NCBI GenBank assembly: GCA_029884035.1 | Contig: JAOUIM010000170.1 | Span: forward strand, 1-7,442 | Direction of reading: 5' to 3' | DNA from: Aquincola sp. | Lineage (GTDB): Bacteria; Pseudomonadota; Gammaproteobacteria; Burkholderiales; Burkholderiaceae_C | DNA: 7,442 bases | Shown here: in pieces, positions 4,637 through 7,442 of the stretch | Position numbering within the stretch: the stretch's first letter is position 1 | How the letters are laid out: each line of letters opens with the position of its first letter | Position numbers and translations under genes: made by a program | The notes under the pieces: model-generated | Told to the model about the DNA's origin: nothing | Database searches by the model: none | The model's input: only the letters and a program-made list of their open reading frames with translations

Positions 4637-4642
4637 CATAAT
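4637..4642 (+). promoter_or_regulatory. Candidate -10 box (CATAAT) of the three-gene operon
   Basis: CATAAT differs from consensus at one base and lies 45 nt before the ATG at 4688, just after an AT-rich island (about 4598-4632) that is unusual in this window. TATATA and TAGACT within that island are alternative -10 boxes. No clear -35 is visible, so the exact promoter is uncertain, but this is the likely promoter region. Confidence 0.3.
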
Positions 4643-4655
4643 CCGCGGCCCTTCG

Positions 4656-4691
4656 ATGGCTGCACACTGTCATGCAGAGGAGGCCGAATGA
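4656..4691 (+). CDS. Possible 11-codon upstream ORF overlapping the next gene by ATGA
   Basis: The ORF MAAHCHAEEAE starts 13 nt after the CATAAT box and stops at TGA 4689-4691, overlapping the ATG at 4688. Unlike the ClC gene, the downstream gene has its own strong ribosome-binding site, so coupling is not needed. Its AGGAGG lies inside this ORF. Frames this short arise easily by chance. Confidence 0.12.
   Translation: MAAHCHAEEAE
4678..4683 (+). promoter_or_regulatory. Shine-Dalgarno AGGAGG that sets the start at 4688
   Basis: A full AGGAGG lies 4 nt before ATG 4688, within AGAGGAGG. It decides for this start over the in-frame TTG at 4631, which would add 19 residues without membrane character or a ribosome-binding site. 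Confidence 0.8.
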
Positions 4692-5920
4692 ACGACTTGT
4701 GGAGTTGGGTGCCGTGGTCCACGCTCGGCCCGCCTGACGTGCCGGTGCTGCTCGCAGCGGTTGTCGTGGCTGGCGCGATCGCGGGGGAGTTGATCGCGCG
4801 CACGACGCGCCTGCCGCGGGTGGTCGGCTACACGCTGGCGGGCTGGGCGGCTGCATTGGGCGGCTTCGGCGTCACGCTTCCGCTGAATCCCACCGCCCGC
4901 CTGTTGATCGACATGGCGCTGGCTCTGCTGCTGTTCGAGATCGGCAGCCGCGTGCGTCTGCGCTGGCTGCGTCACAACCCGGGCCTGCTGGCCACCAGCG
5001 TGCTTGAGTCGCTGGCGGCCGGCGTCGCGGTCTATCTTGCGCTGGTGTTCATCGGTCAGCCGTCGCTCGTCGCCGGCGCCTGTGCCGTGCTCGCGATTCC
5101 GGCGTCCGCGGCGGTGGCCGGGCGCGTCGCCCAGGAGATCCGCGCCGAGGGCCAGGTGACCCAGCGCATGGGCTACCTGACTGCGCTGAACACGTTGTAC
5201 GGTGTTCTCGCGCTGGTTGTCCTCAAGGGATGGATCGAGACCGAACGCGCACCAGACCTGCTGGTTGCGGCGCACGCGCTGCTGGTGTCGTCGATCGGCG
5301 CGCTCCTGCTTGCCGCACTGCTCGGGCTCGCGGTGTCGCTGGCCGCGCGTCGGCTCGACCTCCGCCAGGAAGGCCCGGCACTGCTGGTGCTGGGACTGGT
5401 GCTGCTCGCGGTGAGCGCGGCGCGCTGGATGGGCGTGTCCACGCTGCTGGTGCCGCTGCTGGCCGGAATGCTGCTGCGCAACGTCAGTGACCGCGCGTGG
5501 TCGTGGCCACGGCATTTCGGCACTGCCGGCGGGCTTCTCGTGCTGCTGCTGTTCGTGATGGTGGGATCGGCGTGGTCGCCCGCGCTGCTCGTCGCCGGGG
5601 GCGCTGCCGCACTCGCGCTGCTGGCGGCGCGCGCACTGGCCAAGGCACTGGTCGTGTGGCTGCTCAGCCGCTGGTCGCAACTGAGCCTGAAGAAGGGCAT
5701 CGCACTGTCGATGACACTGACGCCGCTGTCGGCCACGGCCCTGGTGATGCTCAGTGAACTCGAGCGCGCAGACCCGGCCTTCGGTGCCGGCCTCGCGCCC
5801 ATCGTGCTGACGGCAGTCGCCCTTGTCGAACTGATCGGGCCGGTCGCGGTGCTGGTGGCGCTGCGCTTTGCCGGCGAAGTGGCCAGCGAGGCACCCGCGC
5901 CGGCCAAGGAGCCGACATGA
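4688..5920 (+). CDS. CPA2/Kef-type cation:proton antiporter-like membrane protein, divergent
   Basis: The 410-residue product is almost entirely membrane segments. Its first helices have the layout of the monovalent cation:proton antiporter-2 fold: LLAAVVVAGAIAGELIARTTRLPRVVGYTLAGW, then LALLLFEIGSRV, then AIPASAAVAGRVAQE before the core helix. In CPA2 antiporters that helix carries an Asp-Asp pair that binds the ion. Here the matching place, by eye, reads ALNTLYGVLALV (Asn168-Thr169), so the aspartates seem to be missing. The RGE-like segment usual near the end is also not evident. There is no C-terminal TrkA-N/KTN domain, so known Kef gating by glutathione cannot apply. The gene overlaps the following ligase by ATGA and shares its operon. 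It may have become a transporter for another substrate or a membrane partner of the two enzymes. Family-level call good, function unknown. Confidence 0.72.
   Translation: MNDLWSWVPWSTLGPPDVPVLLAAVVVAGAIAGELIARTTRLPRVVGYTLAGWAAALGGFGVTLPLNPTARLLIDMALALLLFEIGSRVRLRWLRHNPGLLATSVLESLAAGVAVYLALVFIGQPSLVAGACAVLAIPASAAVAGRVAQEIRAEGQVTQRMGYLTALNTLYGVLALVVLKGWIETERAPDLLVAAHALLVSSIGALLLAALLGLAVSLAARRLDLRQEGPALLVLGLVLLAVSAARWMGVSTLLVPLLAGMLLRNVSDRAWSWPRHFGTAGGLLVLLLFVMVGSAWSPALLVAGGAAALALLAARALAKALVVWLLSRWSQLSLKKGIALSMTLTPLSATALVMLSELERADPAFGAGLAPIVLTAVALVELIGPVAVLVALRFAGEVASEAPAPAKEPT
5906..5911 (+). promoter_or_regulatory. Shine-Dalgarno AAGGAG for the ligase gene
   Basis: AAGGAG lies within the last codons of the upstream membrane-protein gene, 5 nt before the ATG at 5917. 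It supports that start and the 4-nt overlap. Confidence 0.7.
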
Positions 5921-7041
5921 GCCTCGGACACTTTGCCGACTCGCGCGCGCTGACGCTCGGTGTCGAGCTGGAGCTGCAGATCGTCAACACGCAGGACTAT
6001 GACCTTGCGCCACACGCAAGCGACCTGATGCGACTGATGAAGGGCAAGAAGCTTCCAGGCGACGTGAAACCGGAGATCACGAGCAGCATGATCGAGCTGT
6101 CGACCGGCGTGTGCGATGGATCCGCGCAGGCACTGGCGCAATTGCGCGAGATCCGCGACGTCCTGCTCGACGCGGCGCAGCGCCTTGAGATTGGTCTGTG
6201 CGGCGGCGGCACGCACCCGTTCCAGCACTGGAAACGTCAGCGCATCTACGCCACACCGCGCTTTCACCACATCTCCGAGCTATACGGCTACCTGTCCAAG
6301 CAGTTCACGATCTTCGGCCAGCACGTTCACGTGGGGTGCCCCGGACCCGACCAGGCGCTGGTCCTGCTGCACGGCCTGAGCCGCTACATTCCGCATCTGA
6401 TCGCGCTGGCGGCGGCCTCGCCTTTCGTGCAGGGCGAGGACACCGGCTTCGATTCGGCACGGTTGAACTCTGTGTTTGCGTTTCCGCTGTCGGGCCGCGC
6501 GCCGTTCGTCCAGACGTGGGCCGAGTTCGAGGCTTTCTACGCCAAGATGACGCGCACGGGCGTCGTCGCCAGCATGAAGGATTTTTACTGGGACATCCGG
6601 CCCAAGCCCGAGTTCGGAACGATCGAGGTGCGCGTTCTCGACACGCCGCTGACGGTCGAGAAGGCCGCCGCGCTGGCAGGGTTGATCCAGTGCATCGCTC
6701 GCTGGTTGCGAGTCGAGCGGCCCTTCGACCTGAGCGAAGACGATTACCTGGCCTACACGTTCAACCGCTTCCAGGCCTGCCGCTTCGGGCTCGACGGCAC
6801 CTACGTCGACCCGACGTCCGGCGAGCACCGCGTGCTGCGCGACGACCTGGTCGCGCTGATCGACAAGCTCGAGGTCCACGCGATGGAACTGCGCGCCGAG
6901 GACGCGCTGTTGTTGCTGCGCAGCGAGATCACGACCAGCGGCAACGATGCCGGTTGGCTGCGAGCGCTGTACGAGCGCGAGCACCAGTTGTCCGAGGTGG
7001 TGCGGCGCCAGACCCTGCGCTGGGGTGGCGCTCCCGCATGA
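5917..7041 (+). CDS. ybdK: YbdK-type carboxylate-amine ligase (GCS2 family, gamma-glutamyl ligase)
   Basis: The 374-residue product matches the length of E. coli YbdK (372). Glutamate-cysteine ligase family 2 motifs are present: LGVELELQIV near the N-terminus (Glu17, Glu19, metal/ATP site), EITSSMIELSTGVC, GGGTHPF, FGQHVHVG (His136, His138) and DIRPKPEFGTIEVRVLDTP (Arg239). The family uses ATP to join the gamma-carboxyl of glutamate to an amine. YbdK has weak glutamate-cysteine ligase activity, and its true substrate is unknown; actinobacterial relatives (EgtA) make gamma-glutamylcysteine for ergothioneine. It is a cytosolic enzyme. It overlaps both neighbours by ATGA: an antiporter-like membrane protein upstream and a gamma-glutamyl hydrolase downstream. 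The start has a good ribosome-binding site. The family is secure; cysteine as the acceptor is not. Confidence 0.92.
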   Translation: MSLGHFADSRALTLGVELELQIVNTQDYDLAPHASDLMRLMKGKKLPGDVKPEITSSMIELSTGVCDGSAQALAQLREIRDVLLDAAQRLEIGLCGGGTHPFQHWKRQRIYATPRFHHISELYGYLSKQFTIFGQHVHVGCPGPDQALVLLHGLSRYIPHLIALAAASPFVQGEDTGFDSARLNSVFAFPLSGRAPFVQTWAEFEAFYAKMTRTGVVASMKDFYWDIRPKPEFGTIEVRVLDTPLTVEKAAALAGLIQCIARWLRVERPFDLSEDDYLAYTFNRFQACRFGLDGTYVDPTSGEHRVLRDDLVALIDKLEVHAMELRAEDALLLLRSEITTSGNDAGWLRALYEREHQLSEVVRRQTLRWGGAPA

Positions 7042-7442
7042 AGGAGCGGCCCCTTCGCATCGGCATGTCGGCGCGGCTGTTGCACCGGGCACCGGCCGAG
7101 ATGGGATTTCGCGGCAAGACGCTCCAGTACCTCGAACAGAGCGTCTCGCACTGGATCCTGTCGCATGGCGCCATCGCGCTGATGGTGCCCACGCTCGGCC
7201 ACGACGCCGAGGTCGCGCGGCGGAAGATCTCGGTGCGCGAGGTGAGCGAACTGCTCGATGGCCTGGTTCTGCAGGGCGGCGCGGATGTGAGCCCGCAGGT
7301 CTACGGTCAGCAGCCAGCACGCCCCGAATGGTCGGGCGATCCGGTGCGAGACCGCTACGAGATCGAGCTGATCGAGGGCTTTCTGGAGCGCGGCAAGCCG
7401 CTGCTCGGTATCTGCCGCGGTTGTCAGTTGCTCAATGTCGCC
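7038..7442 (+). CDS. Gamma-glutamyl-gamma-aminobutyrate hydrolase family protein (peptidase C26, PuuD-like), N-terminal part
   Basis: The first 135 residues are present and the gene runs off the window. It starts at an ATG overlapping the ligase stop as ATGA. The sequence shows RIGMSARLL, a segment ending in LLDGLVLQGGADVSPQVYG (the oxyanion-loop region of class I glutamine-amidotransferase-like hydrolases) and PLLGICRGCQLLNV with the nucleophile Cys126. The catalytic His and Glu would be beyond the window. PuuD relatives cleave gamma-glutamyl amide bonds, for example in gamma-glutamyl-GABA of the putrescine pathway. No other Puu gene is visible, and the pairing with a YbdK-type ligase suggests that it breaks or edits the same kind of bond the ligase makes. 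The substrate is inferred only. Confidence 0.88.
   Translation, partial: MKERPLRIGMSARLLHRAPAEMGFRGKTLQYLEQSVSHWILSHGAIALMVPTLGHDAEVARRKISVREVSELLDGLVLQGGADVSPQVYGQQPARPEWSGDPVRDRYEIELIEGFLERGKPLLGICRGCQLLNVA

Noticed and set aside
4670..5680. Minus-strand ORF of 336 codons opposite the antiporter-like gene
   Set aside because: The product is low-complexity Arg/Gln/His-rich sequence typical of the antisense of a Leu/Ala/Val-rich membrane protein.
1..7442. CRISPR array, insertion sequence, integrase or toxin-antitoxin pair
   Set aside because: I saw no regularly spaced repeats, no transposase or integrase motifs and no terminal inverted repeats on either strand.

Overview
The window is high-GC DNA with strongly G/C-ending codons, and every gene I can support lies on the + strand. 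Gene content (the Tol-Pal protein CpoB, TcdA, two tRNA-Lys genes, a ClC transporter, a YbdK-type ligase), together with TAnAAT -10 boxes placed right in front of ATG codons, suggests a betaproteobacterium, probably Burkholderiales. That placement is inferred from gene content and style, not from a database match.

Region 1 (1-2540): the 3' end of cpoB, then a YeeE/YedE-family (TsuA-like) sulfur-compound transporter with a probable leaderless start. A 25-codon ORF then fills the gap to tcdA, the enzyme that cyclises t6A37 to ct6A37 in ANN-decoding tRNAs. The -10 box of the next promoter overlaps the tcdA stop codon. That promoter drives two tRNA-Lys genes (anticodons TTT and CTT), which belong to the class of tRNA that TcdA modifies. 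A GC-rich hairpin with a GCAA loop follows the second tRNA.

Region 2 (2541-3016): no convincing protein gene. It holds a strong GC-rich hairpin, a weaker hairpin, and then a good sigma70-type promoter. About 80 nt downstream is a textbook Rho-independent terminator, so a compact small RNA at about 2905-2986 is likely. Part of that RNA resembles the 3' end of the neighbouring tRNA-Lys.

Region 3 (3003-4548): a ClC-family chloride transporter. Its promoter-like TACAAT box sits directly before a 22-codon hydrophobic leader ORF, which overlaps the transporter start by ATGA. The transporter keeps the gating glutamate, the selectivity-filter serine and the pore tyrosine. At the position of the internal proton glutamate of the E. 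coli exchanger it has glutamine.

Region 4 (4600-7442): an AT-rich promoter region, then three genes joined by two successive ATGA overlaps. They are a CPA2/Kef-like membrane protein lacking the usual aspartate pair and any C-terminal regulatory domain, a YbdK/GCS2 carboxylate-amine (gamma-glutamyl) ligase, and the start of a C26-type gamma-glutamyl hydrolase. The combination suggests a module that forms, moves or senses, and breaks a gamma-glutamyl compound. This is the best candidate for an undescribed system here, but its substrate cannot be read from the sequence.
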